This document shows positions 28,119-39,050 of a stretch of DNA of 64,000 nt, piece after piece. Within the stretch, counting starts at the first letter, position 1. Each line of letters opens with the position of its first letter. The notes under the pieces are model-generated. The model worked only from the letters and a program-made list of their open reading frames with translations, was not told where the DNA came from and did not search any database. Source of the stretch: Catellatospora sp. IY07-71 (GTDB lineage: Bacteria; Actinomycetota; Actinomycetes; Mycobacteriales; Micromonosporaceae); assembly GCF_018326265.1 (NCBI RefSeq), contig NZ_AP023360.1, positions 5,365,501-5,429,500 of the forward strand. Reading direction: 5' to 3'. The position numbers and the translations under genes are program-made.

Positions 28119-28600
28119 TCAGGGGAGGCTGGTCAGTCGGCCGTCCTTGAGGTGCAGGGTCTGGTCGCACCGGGCGGCTATGTCGGTGTCGTGGGTCGCG
28201 ACGACGATCGTGGTGTTCTGTTCGGTGCGCAGGCGCAGCAGCAGGTCCATGACGGCGCTGCCGTTGTGGCTGTCGAGGCTGCCGGTTGGCTCGTCGGCGA
28301 GCAGCAGCCTGGGCCGGTTGATCAGTGCGCCGGCGATGGCGACGCGCTGCTGCTGGCCACCGGACAGTCGCGAGGGCAGCGCGGTGGCCTTGTCGGCGAG
28401 CCCGACCAGGTCGAGCAGTTCCCGGGCGCGGGCGAGCTTGTCGAAGTCGGTGCGCAGCGGCATGACCGGCACGGCGATGTTGTCGAGCGCGGTGAGGGTC
28501 GGCAGCAGGTGGAAGCGCTGGAACACCAGGCCGATGCTGCGGCGGTAGGCCGCCGCAGCAGCTGAGGAAAGGCCGTTGACCGGCTGTCCGGCGACCTCCG
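28119..28600 (-). pseudogene. 5'-truncated MacB/LolD-type ABC ATPase
   Basis: The frame contains GLVFQRFHLLPTLTALDNIA (Q-loop region), LSGGQQQRVAIAGALI (signature), RLLLADEPTGSLDS (Walker B, D-loop) and VVATHDTDIA, all as in LolD/MacB export-type ATPases. Similarity begins at AGQPVNGLSS; the first 60 or so residues, including Walker A, are missing and the upstream codons are unrelated. No permease gene follows. An 11-base direct repeat (GCGACCTCCGT at 28591 and 28618) lies at the break. Without Walker A it cannot bind ATP normally, so it is a truncated pseudogene. Confidence 0.8.
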
Positions 28601-28638
28601 TCACCGTAGCGGAGCCCGCGACCTCCGTAAAGGCATGA

Positions 28639-29895
28639 CTACGGCGCTGCGCGCCTGGAACGCCAGGGGTTCGCCGATTGCCGGTTGCGATCGCGGTTCT
28701 TCCAGCCTCGAGACATGAGTGACCGGACCTCGACCTCGTGCACCGCACGGACATGGAGTTCGTTCTCCAGCTCGTGCAGGCGGGCGAGATCGCGGTCGTC
28801 GGAGTCGAGGACCTGGCCCGCCAGGCCGATCAGCGAGTCGTCCCGGTGCGGCGTGGACCATGCGAACAGCAGGTCGAGGAGCGCATCGCAGGTCTCGGCG
28901 GGATCAGGCGCGCTGCGCAGGCCGAGCCAGGGCCGGCTGGCCCAGTAGCCCAGCAGCGCGGTGAACGTGCTGAGGCAGTGCCGCTTGTCATCGACGTCGG
29001 CATCGGATTCCAGCCGGGCGACCAGGTCGGCGTACAGCTCTGCCATGCTCAGGCCCAGTGCGCGGGCTCCTGCGTAGGCCCAGTAGTCGGAGCCGGTGCC
29101 TGGACCGTGGGCCTCCCACCGCGGGTTCCACAGCAGCTGAGTGAACGCCGTGCGGGCACGGCCGCCGTGCAAGGCGATGCCGAGAATGAGACCACCGTTG
29201 CAGTCTGTCGAGGCCCCGCCTTCACCCCACGTGACGAGCTTGTCCAGCCAGGACGGGTCGCCTGTCTTCGTCGCCAGCACCGGCAGGAACTCCGGGAACA
29301 GATTCACGCCGAAGTGGCGTTCCAGCGCCTGGGCGATGTCGGTTCGCAGATCACGACACGGCAGGTGCAGCAGTCCCAGACACGCGTTCATCGCCTCGTC
29401 GTACGGGCCTTCGACGTGGTCCCACAGCATCCGCTCAGCGGGCTCGTAGCCCAGGTAGCCGACCGCGTGCAGCACCTCGGTCGGCACCCCCTCGCGCAGG
29501 CGTCCGGCGTCCACACATACCGCCACCAGGCGTTCGGCCGTCGGCAGATCTCCGTGCCGGGCGAATACCGGCACCAGGCGCCGGCGTGCGCGGGGATCGT
29601 CCAGGAACGCCGCGAGCAGCGCCCGCGCGTCGGATGAGGACCCGTGGCGGAGGATGACGTCGACGATCGCCGACTCCCATCGCCTCGTCGCGGCATGGGG
29701 CGCGGTGCGGTACCTGTCCAGCAGTTCCCGCGTAGCCAGTAACACCGCCGCACGCTCCTCGTCGACCGGCGTCAGGCTACTCTTCAGTTCATCGCGCTGC
29801 TCGAGTGGGCAAGTTGACGTCGGCTCCACCGTCGTACGGGTGGCAGAGCCAGCGTAGGTCCAGGGGCGCGCGCATGACATTGGCGAGTTCGCCAT
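28639..29895 (-). CDS. Hypothetical helical-repeat protein, 418 aa
   Basis: From about residue 45 the sequence is a run of amphipathic helices (ERAAVLLATRELLDRYR, AIVDVILRHGSSSDARALLAAFLDD, TAERLVAVCVDAGRLREG) suggestive of HEAT- or TPR-like repeats. No catalytic motif, signal peptide or membrane helix is seen. I use the ATG at 29893-29895, but the first 40 residues (MANSPMSCARPWTYAGSATR) look less convincing and the true start may lie further in, perhaps at a rare start codon near residue 40. The gene abuts the truncated ABC ATPase and sits in a stretch of gene remnants, so it may be part of horizontally acquired or decaying DNA. No function is assigned. Confidence 0.7.
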   Translation of the reverse strand: MANSPMSCARPWTYAGSATRTTVEPTSTCPLEQRDELKSSLTPVDEERAAVLLATRELLDRYRTAPHAATRRWESAIVDVILRHGSSSDARALLAAFLDDPRARRRLVPVFARHGDLPTAERLVAVCVDAGRLREGVPTEVLHAVGYLGYEPAERMLWDHVEGPYDEAMNACLGLLHLPCRDLRTDIAQALERHFGVNLFPEFLPVLATKTGDPSWLDKLVTWGEGGASTDCNGGLILGIALHGGRARTAFTQLLWNPRWEAHGPGTGSDYWAYAGARALGLSMAELYADLVARLESDADVDDKRHCLSTFTALLGYWASRPWLGLRSAPDPAETCDALLDLLFAWSTPHRDDSLIGLAGQVLDSDDRDLARLHELENELHVRAVHEVEVRSLMSRGWKNRDRNRQSANPWRSRRAAP

Positions 29896-30013
29896 ACGTG
29901 CCGGTGAGCGGGCGTCGGTGCGTCAGGGTTCGCTGGCCACGTCCGGACCGGCTCAGGCTGGTTCACCCGAAAAGATTGAGCAGTTTCGGGCCGGCCCTGC
30001 AAGGATGCCCGGC

Positions 30014-30781
30014 ATGTCTAGTCGTGCGCTGAGCTTCGGAGCGATGGCGGAAGCATACGAACGGTTCCGGCCGGGGTATCCCGCGGAGCTGTTCGACATG
30101 GTGATGGCGTACGCAGGTGGGCCGGTTCAGGCCGCCCTTGAGATCGGCGCTGGGACCGGCAAAGCGACCCGCCTGTTCGCTGAAAGGGGGGTCAGCGTCA
30201 CTGCGACCGATCCTGACGGGGACATGCTCGCCGAGCTTCGCAAGCACGTCCCGGCAAACGTCCAGACTGTGCAGGCTGCGTTCGAGGAACTGCGACCCGG
30301 CGTGAGGTACGGGCTGGTATATGCGGCAGCGGCACTGCATTGGACGAATCCGGAGGGTCGGTGGTCGCGCATGGCCGCGCTGCTGGAGCCGGGCGGCGTG
30401 TTCGCCTCGTTCGGTGGACCGATTCGTTTAGCCGAACCGGCGGTGGAGGAGGCTGTGCGCATGGCCAGAGCACCGTTCTTGGAGAGCGACGAGGTTCCGT
30501 CTCCCGACGGGACGCCTCCGGAACACGACATGCAGTGGCCCGGTACGGAACTCCGGCAGTCCGCGTGGTTCGCCGATGTTCAGCAGTCCGTGATCGAGCG
30601 GCGTTTGACGATGAGTGCTCGGGACTACGTCGGCCACCTCTCTACTGTGTCGGCGTACCTGGTACTGCCGATCTCCGAGCAGGAGCAGGTTTACAGACGG
30701 ATCATGCAGGTCCTGCCTGAGGTGGTCGAGATCGGCGCCGACGTCATCGTCCATCTGGCGCGTCGGCGCTACGAGCCGTAG
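30014..30781 (+). CDS. Class I SAM-dependent methyltransferase, 255 aa
   Basis: A class I methyltransferase of the UbiE/BioC-like broad group. ATG at 30014 (MSSRALSFGAMAEAYERFRP) is preceded by AAGGA at eight bases; AYERFRPGYP is the usual N-terminal block of this group. SAM-binding motif I is ALEIGAGTGKATRLFAERG (about residues 38-56), the acidic residue after strand two is in VTATDPDGDML, and motif post-II is YAAAALHWTNPEGRW. The substrate is not predictable. It is monocistronic and next to a DHFR-like remnant on the opposite strand. Confidence 0.87.
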   Translation: MSSRALSFGAMAEAYERFRPGYPAELFDMVMAYAGGPVQAALEIGAGTGKATRLFAERGVSVTATDPDGDMLAELRKHVPANVQTVQAAFEELRPGVRYGLVYAAAALHWTNPEGRWSRMAALLEPGGVFASFGGPIRLAEPAVEEAVRMARAPFLESDEVPSPDGTPPEHDMQWPGTELRQSAWFADVQQSVIERRLTMSARDYVGHLSTVSAYLVLPISEQEQVYRRIMQVLPEVVEIGADVIVHLARRRYEP

Positions 30782-30957
30782 TACCTCGACAATCAAATGT
30801 CCGCCTTTGACTACGGGCAGCCGCAGCCGCCACAAGACGCCCGGGTCGCGCCGAGGGGACCAGGCGGGGACCACGTCGAGCGTCTCCGCCCGGTCGCGAC
30901 AGGGAGTGATGGCTGTCCGCCGGCACCGGACCGGACTACACGTGCCGGGGTGGATCG
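30782..30957. other. Intergenic, no gene seen
   Basis: Short non-coding stretch between the methyltransferase and the DHFR-like remnant; together with that remnant and the xylanase leader it leaves almost 800 bases without an intact gene. Confidence 0.4.
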
Positions 30958-31294
30958 TCAGCGCTGGACGCGGTAGCGGATGTGCGTGGCCTGCGGTGTG
31001 TCGATCACCCGGGCGATCTCCAGCTCGATGCGCGACGGCAGCACGTCGAACAGCCGGCGGCCGCCTTGGCCTGTGCCATCGCGCTGACGATCCCATCGTT
31101 GACATACGTGACCAGCGGATAGTCGGCGACCGACGGGCCCGGCGGGCGGTGGCTGGGTACGAAGATCGGAACTCCGTGATGGTCACCGCCCCAGTGGTCC
31201 ACCTGCTCCACGGTGCGCCCAGCCGCATGAAGCCGTCGCCGCCGGGGTTGTCCGGCCCGTCGTGTGGACCGGTGATGTACCCGTCGAGAGACAT
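30958..31294 (-). pseudogene. Decayed dihydrofolate-reductase-family (RibD C-like) gene
   Basis: The start at 31292-31294 reads MSLDGYITGPHDGPDNPGGD, the exact N-terminal pattern of small actinobacterial DHFR/RibD-C family proteins. Further on, in another frame, come GVPIFVPSHRPPGPSVADYP and TYVNDGIVSAMAQAKAAAG, and in a third frame the normal C-terminus RRLFDVLPSRIELEIARV then DTPQATHIRYRVQR and TGA at 30958-30960. The whole is about 340 bases, whereas intact members are near 570, so it has at least two frameshifts and internal deletions, including the block between the AQAKAAAG helix and RRLFD. It is clearly a dead gene. Confidence 0.85.
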
Positions 31295-33997
<2,703 letters not shown>

Positions 33998-34040
33998 GGA
34001 CGGACTGCCTACCCCGGCCGATCCCGATCGCTGACCGCTC

Positions 34041-34076
34041 GGGCGTGTCCGGCGCCGACCGGCGCCGGACACGCCC
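34041..34076 (+). terminator. 16-bp hairpin with T-rich tail after the xylanase gene
   Basis: 34041-34056 pairs perfectly with 34061-34076 around the loop GACC, followed by TTCT. It lies 43 bases after the xylanase stop and between convergent genes, so it probably works in both directions. Confidence 0.85.
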
Positions 34077-34140
34077 TTCTCCGCCGCGAGGTCATTCGGC
34101 CAGGCCCGCCCCGCGCACCTCTGCCCGGCACGCCTGCCGG

Positions 34141-36285
34141 TCAGAGCAACTCGGCCAGCAGCCGTGCCGCTCGCTGCGGCCCGTCCGTCGCCACGGGCCG
34201 GTACGCCGTCGTCCGCCCGATCTCCGCGGCGATGGCCTCGGCGAGCACCTCGGGCGTGAGGTCGTGGTAGTCCAGCCGCCGCCCGGCGCGATAACGGTCC
34301 AGGCGGTGCGGCACGTGGAGATTCTGCTCGAAGTGGTGCTGCAACGGGATGTAGAGGAACGGCCGCCCGGTGGCGGTCAGCTCCATGCAGGTGGTCAGGC
34401 CGCCCTGGACGACGGCGAGATCGCAGGCGGCCAGGTGCCGGTGCAGATCGGGGACGTAGGGGCGGATGTCCAGGCCGGGTGCGGGGCGGATCGAGGCGGG
34501 ATCGATGCGCGGACCGGTGATCACGATCATTCGCAGCCCTGGCACGCGCCGCGCCGCGGCCCCGTACGCGTCCACGACCCGGTGCAGCAGCGCCGCGCCG
34601 ACCCCTGAGCCGCCGACCGTCACGACGCAGACCTGTTCGTCGGGCCGGTAGCCCAGTTCGGCGCGCAGGGCCGCGCGGTCGGCGACGGCGGCCGGGTCGA
34701 AACCGGTGGCGTACCCGGCGAAGGCGTAGTGCTGCCGGGTCCAGTCGCGGATGCGCGGCAGGCCGGGGCCGAACGTGCCCTCGATGACGTCCTCGGGGTC
34801 GCCGATGAAGATCGCCCGGTCCCGGATGCGCGGGTAGCGGGCGATGTGCTCGATCATTTCGGCGTTGTAGTCGGCGGCGACCAGCGCCTCGCGCGGGCCG
34901 GCGTCGGGCATCGGCAGGTAGCCGACGAAGTCGGTGAGCCAGGCGTACGCGAACCGTTTGAGTTCGGGGTTCTCGTGCAGGAAGTGGTCGACCTCCCAGG
35001 CCTCGTCGCCGACGACCAGGTCGTACGCGCCGTCGTGGACGACGTCGTGGAAGACCATGAAATTGGCGAGGAGGACCTCGTCCATCCGGCGCAGTGCCTC
35101 GAAGCAGTGCAGGTCGTGTTCGCCGGCTTCGCCTTCGATGTGCGCGGACTCGTTGGCCAGCCAGCGGCTGGCGGGGTGCACCTGCTCCCCGGCGTCCTCC
35201 AGCACCCGGGTCACCGGGTGCTGGGCGAGCCAGTCGATGGCGACGTCCGGGTGCAGGCGGCGCAGTTCGGCTGCGATCGCGGCGTCGCGGCGGGCGTGGC
35301 CGAGGCCGATGGGGGAGGAGAGGTACAGCACCCGCTTGGTACGCCGGTTCCACCGCGTCCAGGTGCGCGGCGCCGGTGTCCGCGGTGCCAGCTGCTGGAC
35401 GAACTCCTGGATGAGCAGGTTCACCTGCACCGGGTCGCGGGCGAGCGGGATGTGGCCACCGCCGTGCAGGGTGACCAGCCGCCCGCCGGTGAGCTCCGCG
35501 ATGGTCTGGCTGCGCCCGGCCGGGCTGACGCGGTCGTCGTCGCCGTGGATCAGCAGGACGGGGCAGGTGACGCGCCGGCACCACTCGGTGAACGCCGCCG
35601 TCGCCGGCCAGGTGCCGTGGCTCGCGGCCACCAGCACCTCCGCGCTGGTCTGGCGGCCCCAGCCGACGCCGTCCTCGATCTGCTTGGTCGAGTGCGGCTC
35701 CGGGAAGCACTGGCCGAGGAAGAACCAGAGGAAGTCGTCGTAGTGCTGCCGCCAGTAGGCGCGGTTGTACTTGGCCCAGTGCTCGTCCGGATCCGGCGCG
35801 AGCACCGGCACCCGCGAGGACGGCATCGTCGGCGGCTCGGCGTCCATGGGCGGAGTGTGTGCCCGGGCGATGCTGGCGGGGGGCACGGGTGCCGTGGGGC
35901 CGATCAGCGCGACGCCGCCGACCCGGGCCGGATGGTGTGCGGCCAGGTCGATCGCCCAGGTCGCCGCCATGGACAGGCCCACCAGCACGGCGGCACCGGT
36001 GCCGGTGGCGTCCAGCACCTTCAGGGCGTACGCGGTGTGGGCGTCCTGGTCGTACGCGCGCGGATCGAGGGGCCGGTCCGAGCGCCCGTTGCCAGGCCCG
36101 TCGTAGGCGACGACGCGGTGGTGCCGGGCCAGGTAGGGAATCTGCCCCTTCCAGAAGCGCTTGTGGATGATGGTCCACGTCGGCATGAGCAGGATGGTCG
36201 TCTCGCCCGTGCCGAACACCTCATAGTGGATCCGCACGCCGTCGTGTTCGATGAAGCCCTCGGCGTCGGCCGCCCGTGCCCGCAT
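34141..36285 (-). CDS. Fusion of alpha/beta hydrolase and GT-B glycosyltransferase, 714 aa
   Basis: ATG at 36283-36285 follows GGAGG. Residues 1 to about 290 are an alpha/beta hydrolase: TILLMPTWTIIHKRFW (oxyanion region), nucleophile Ser in VGLSMAATWA, acid in IHGDDDRVSP and His in GGGHIPLARDP, so the triad is complete. From about residue 305 a GT-B glycosyltransferase starts (RVLYLSSPIGLGHARRDAAI) and ends with a GT28/UGT-like nucleotide-sugar domain (VTVGGSGVGAALLHRVVDAY, VVQGGLTTCMELTATGRPFL). The joint is in one frame with no frameshift signs. No signal peptide is seen. The fusion suggests coupled acyl removal and glycosylation of one substrate. It follows a methyltransferase-like gene by 17 bases and is likely controlled by the divergent TetR gene. 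Confidence 0.88.
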   Translation of the reverse strand: MRARAADAEGFIEHDGVRIHYEVFGTGETTILLMPTWTIIHKRFWKGQIPYLARHHRVVAYDGPGNGRSDRPLDPRAYDQDAHTAYALKVLDATGTGAAVLVGLSMAATWAIDLAAHHPARVGGVALIGPTAPVPPASIARAHTPPMDAEPPTMPSSRVPVLAPDPDEHWAKYNRAYWRQHYDDFLWFFLGQCFPEPHSTKQIEDGVGWGRQTSAEVLVAASHGTWPATAAFTEWCRRVTCPVLLIHGDDDRVSPAGRSQTIAELTGGRLVTLHGGGHIPLARDPVQVNLLIQEFVQQLAPRTPAPRTWTRWNRRTKRVLYLSSPIGLGHARRDAAIAAELRRLHPDVAIDWLAQHPVTRVLEDAGEQVHPASRWLANESAHIEGEAGEHDLHCFEALRRMDEVLLANFMVFHDVVHDGAYDLVVGDEAWEVDHFLHENPELKRFAYAWLTDFVGYLPMPDAGPREALVAADYNAEMIEHIARYPRIRDRAIFIGDPEDVIEGTFGPGLPRIRDWTRQHYAFAGYATGFDPAAVADRAALRAELGYRPDEQVCVVTVGGSGVGAALLHRVVDAYGAAARRVPGLRMIVITGPRIDPASIRPAPGLDIRPYVPDLHRHLAACDLAVVQGGLTTCMELTATGRPFLYIPLQHHFEQNLHVPHRLDRYRAGRRLDYHDLTPEVLAEAIAAEIGRTTAYRPVATDGPQRAARLLAELL

Positions 36286-36302
36286 CGGCAGGTCCTCCAG
36301 TC

Positions 36303-37078
36303 TCAGCGGGTGCCGCTGTCCTGCGGCGCGCGGCGCCGACCGGCCAGCGCCCGGGGGCTCGGGATGAAGCGGGGCACCTGCTCGGCGTACCGCAGGTAGG
36401 GCTCGCCGAGCTCGCGGCGCAGGTCGGCCTCCTCGAACCGGACTGCGATCAGGATGTAGCCGGTGCCCGCGACCGCGAACAGCAGCCGTCCGGCGCTCAT
36501 CTGGGGTGCCGCCCAGAAGGCGATGAGGAAGCCGACCATGATCGGGTGCCGGACGAGGCGGTAGAGCAGCGGCTGGCGGAACCCCGGCTCGGCGTAGGCG
36601 GTCTGCCGGACCCGCGCGAGCGCCTGGCGCACCCCGAACAGGTCGAAGTGCCCGATGAGGAAGGTGCTGAGGACCAGAGGACGGCCCAGCCTGCGGCGTA
36701 CAGCGTCCAGAGCAGTGCCTGCGCCCAGCCGGCCGAGACCTCCCACACCGGATCGGGCAGCGGCCGCCACTGCCACATGAGTGCCGCGATGACGAGGCTG
36801 GCGGTGAGTACATAGGTGCTGCGTTCGACGGCCGGGGGCACGGCGCGGGTCCACCAGCGCTTGAACCAGGGCCGCGCCATCACGCTGTGCTGGACTGCGA
36901 ACAGGCCCAGCAGGCCGGCGTCGGTCAGCATCGCCGCCCAGACCGGGCCGGTCCTGCCGTCGTCGATGGACTTGGGCACGCCGATGTCGGCCAGCCAGCC
37001 GATCGTGTAGCAGAAGACCCCGAGGAACGTGAGGTAGGCGACCACTCCGTAGCCGAGTGTCAGGATGCGCCGGCTCAT
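36303..37078 (-). pseudogene. MddA/isoprenylcysteine-methyltransferase-like membrane gene with a frameshift
   Basis: The start at 37076-37078 (MSRRILTLGYGVVAYLTFLG) and GGGAG upstream are normal. The N-terminal half gives helices and GLFAVQHSVMARPWFKRW, WRPLPDPVWEVS, LLWTLYAAGWAVL in one frame. Near 36675-36685 the similarity jumps to another frame, continuing LVLSTFLIGHFDLFGVRQ, LVRHPIMVGFLIAFWAAP, GEPYLRYAEQVPRFIP to the stop at 36303. The 776-base span is one base short of a multiple of three, so a single missing base explains it. Intact relatives (about 260 aa, four to six helices) methylate methanethiol or similar thiols. Either a sequencing error or a recent mutation; the rest is well preserved. 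It precedes the hydrolase-glycosyltransferase gene. Confidence 0.8.
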
Positions 37079-37097
37079 GGTTCTCCCTTCCTTTCGC

Positions 37098-37109
37098 TCG
37101 GTCGACCGA
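37098..37109. promoter_or_regulatory. TetR-type operator candidate 1
   Basis: TCGGTCGACCGA is a perfect 12-base palindrome just upstream of the MddA-like start and overlaps its likely promoter. It shares the CGGTCGA/TCGACCG core with the second site 23 bases away. Confidence 0.65.
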
Positions 37110-37131
37110 CCGAATTCAGAGGAAGCTATCA

Positions 37132-37149
37132 TTCGGTCGATCGACCGAA
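37132..37149. promoter_or_regulatory. TetR-type operator candidate 2, perfect 18-bp palindrome
   Basis: TTCGGTCGATCGACCGAA is its own reverse complement. It lies between the divergent MddA-like and tetR genes, 27 bases before the TetR start, where an autorepressor would block both promoters. Confidence 0.75.
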
Positions 37150-37175
37150 CAAGACGTTGTCTGATGGGAGACTCG

Positions 37176-37757
37176 ATGGCCGCCGATACGACGACCAAGA
37201 TCATGGAGTCCGCCCGCGCCTGCCTGCTCTCCGGCGGCTATGCCAACCTGTCCACCCGCAGGGTGGCCGACCGCGCCGGCGTACCGCTGAGCCAGATCCA
37301 CTATCACTTCGGCGGGAAGCAGGGCATGGTCCTGGCCCTGCTGGATCGCGAGAACCAGCTCCTGGTCGAGCGGCAGCGCCGGATGTACGCCGCTTCCGTA
37401 CCCCTGTGGAAGCGCTATGGGCAGGCATGCGACTTCCTGGACGACGATCTGGCGTCAGGCTACGTCCGGGTGCTGCAGGAGATGGTCGCCGCCGGCTGGT
37501 CCGACGACGCGGTCGCCCGGCGGGTGCTCGCGCTGCTGCAAGGCTGGATGGACATCCTGGAGGAGGTAGCCCGCGAGGCCGAGGAGCGGTTCGGCTCCCT
37601 CGGCCCGTTCACCGCCGCCGACCTCGCCACCCTCATCGGCCTGGCGTTCCTCGGGGGCGAGACGCTGATCCTGCTGGGCGACGACGGCTGGAGCGAGCGG
37701 GTCCACGTCGCCCTCCGCCGGGTCGCCGAGGCCATCCGGACCCTGGAGGAGGCATGA
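37176..37757 (+). CDS. TetR-family transcriptional regulator, 193 aa
   Basis: ATG at 37176 (MAADTTTKIMESARACLLSG) has GGGAG five bases upstream; a start four codons earlier is possible. The N-terminal helix-turn-helix is GYANLSTRRVADRAGVPLSQIHYHFGGKQGMV (about residues 20-50; the H-Y-H-F block is diagnostic). The ligand domain has FLDDDLASGYVRVLQEM and GLAFLGGETLILLGDDGW. Perfect palindromes between this gene and the divergent MddA-like gene are probable operators, so it likely represses itself and the thiol-methyltransferase/hydrolase-glycosyltransferase operon until a small ligand binds. A hairpin right after the stop separates it from the convergent lyase-like gene. Confidence 0.9.
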   Translation: MAADTTTKIMESARACLLSGGYANLSTRRVADRAGVPLSQIHYHFGGKQGMVLALLDRENQLLVERQRRMYAASVPLWKRYGQACDFLDDDLASGYVRVLQEMVAAGWSDDAVARRVLALLQGWMDILEEVAREAEERFGSLGPFTAADLATLIGLAFLGGETLILLGDDGWSERVHVALRRVAEAIRTLEEA

Positions 37758-37758
37758 C

Positions 37759-37784
37759 GGAGGGGGCCCGTGTGGGCCCCCTCC
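37759..37784. terminator. Bidirectional hairpin between convergent genes
   Basis: GGAGGGGGCCC at 37759-37769 pairs with GGGCCCCCTCC at 37774-37784, loop GTGT. It starts two bases after the tetR stop and seven before the stop of the convergent gene. Confidence 0.75.
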
Positions 37785-37790
37785 CGTCCG

Positions 37791-38807
37791 CTACAGCCGT
37801 TGCCAGAGCGCCGGCACGTTGGGCGGCTCCCAGCCGATCTGGGAGGTGTGGGCCTGAAGGCACCGGTAGGAGATTCCGCCGTAGGTCACCTGGGCTCCCA
37901 CGGCGTAGGCGACACCGGCCCGCCAGCTCGTCGTGCCGGTCGCGGTGGTTGAGGGCGTGGGGGTCGGCTTGGGGCTTGCCGTCGTAGCCGTCGGTGTCGG
38001 GGTCGGTGTCGGGGTCGGACCATTGACGAGCTGATATGCCTTCATGTCGCGCAGGAGCAGGTAGGTGTCCTGCAGTGAGCCGGAGGTGTCGCCGAGAGAA
38101 CGGTAGATTCCCCACTTCGGCCGGACCCGGTCGGCTAGGAAGGTGTCGACTCCGGTCCGGGTGGCGTCGATGATCGTGGTGCCGGCGCTGCGGACCACCC
38201 AGCGGACGGAGCCGGCGGTCCCGTCACCGATTTTGATCTCGTACTCGACGTCGATCCATTTGTTGTGCAGCGGTTCGAGGTTCGTCCGGCCCACGAGGAC
38301 GTCTCCGGCGATGACCTTGTGTTCGATGGTCTGCACGCCGTCGACCCGGCGCAGCGAGGTGACGGTGATGGGGGAGGTGCCGGTGCCGGGCTGCTTGGTC
38401 TGCATGATGTGGGTGAAGGACGTGGTCGCCTTCAGCGAGCTGGGAATGTACATCGAGTAGGTCACCCGCCAGGTCTGGCCGAGGTTCCACTCCAGATAGC
38501 TCGAGGCGGACGTGCGGGTGCCGGTGACCTCGTGACGCTGCCGGTCCGTGGCGGTGTCACGGTCGACCATGTGCATGTCGAACCGGTAGTCGTTGCCGAC
38601 GACCTTGATGTGGGGCCGGGCCGCGGTATGCGAGTCTGCTCGGTCGTCCTCGATGGACTCGAAGGCCCCGAGGCCGACCGTGCCGGCGCTGGGAGCCCAG
38701 CGCAGCTGCCATACCGGTGCGGCCTGCGCTGACGGGACGACCAGAAGGGTCGCAACGCCGGCGACGGCGACGGCGAGGGTTGCGAGGGCGATGTGCGAAC
38801 GGTTCAT
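37791..38807 (-). CDS. Secreted polysaccharide-lyase-like protein with CBM5/12, 338 aa
   Basis: A signal peptide is clear (MNRSHIALATLAVAVAGVAT, cleavage near AQA-AP). Residues about 35-255 look like a concanavalin-type jelly roll as in polysaccharide lyase families 13/20-like proteins (YLEWNLGQTWRVTYSMYIPS, FTHIMQTKQPG, WIDVEYEIKIGDG, RPKWGIYRSLGD). A Thr/Pro linker (TPTPTPTPTATT) leads to a C-terminal chitin-binding CBM5/12 of about 45 residues (WRAGVAYAVGAQVTYGGISY, CLQAHTSQIGWEPPN, LW). It probably binds and cleaves an extracellular polysaccharide; the exact family and substrate are uncertain. A degenerate palindrome with TAG-AAAGTT-CTA at 38834-38848 upstream may be an operator. Confidence 0.75.
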   Translation of the reverse strand: MNRSHIALATLAVAVAGVATLLVVPSAQAAPVWQLRWAPSAGTVGLGAFESIEDDRADSHTAARPHIKVVGNDYRFDMHMVDRDTATDRQRHEVTGTRTSASSYLEWNLGQTWRVTYSMYIPSSLKATTSFTHIMQTKQPGTGTSPITVTSLRRVDGVQTIEHKVIAGDVLVGRTNLEPLHNKWIDVEYEIKIGDGTAGSVRWVVRSAGTTIIDATRTGVDTFLADRVRPKWGIYRSLGDTSGSLQDTYLLLRDMKAYQLVNGPTPTPTPTPTATTASPKPTPTPSTTATGTTSWRAGVAYAVGAQVTYGGISYRCLQAHTSQIGWEPPNVPALWQRL

Positions 38808-39050
38808 CCGCTCACCTCAATCGGTCCGATGGATAGGAAAGTTGACTAACAATAGCGTCGAAGACGGTACCTGCCAAGAAGCCCGCCCGGCGGTCGGCGT
38901 GATTGGTAAACGGTCTTCCTGACACCTTGACAGCGTCCCCGCGCACATCGAGACTCATCACCAAGCGGCTTGGCGCGGCGTCCGAACCGGACGTGACGTG
39001 CTCAGTGTGTACTGCCCCGGCCGGTGAATCTCCCCTCAGAGGAGCACACC
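38808..39050. promoter_or_regulatory. Divergent leader of the lyase-like and phosphatase genes
   Basis: About 240 bases shared by two divergent secreted-protein genes. At 38834-38848 TAGGAAAGTTGACTA is a partial palindrome (five of seven pairs) of the sort seen before actinomycete carbohydrate-active genes. The ribosome binding site for the plus-strand gene is GAGGAG near 39037-39043. Confidence 0.4.

Noticed and set aside
28119-28754. Functional ABC transporter ATPase
   Set aside because: Walker A and the whole N-terminal strand are missing, and the first 45 residues of the frame are unrelated.
30428-31294. A 288-aa minus-strand gene across the DHFR remnant
   Set aside because: Only its first 28 residues are DHFR-like; the rest overlaps the methyltransferase in antisense and is frameshifted sequence.
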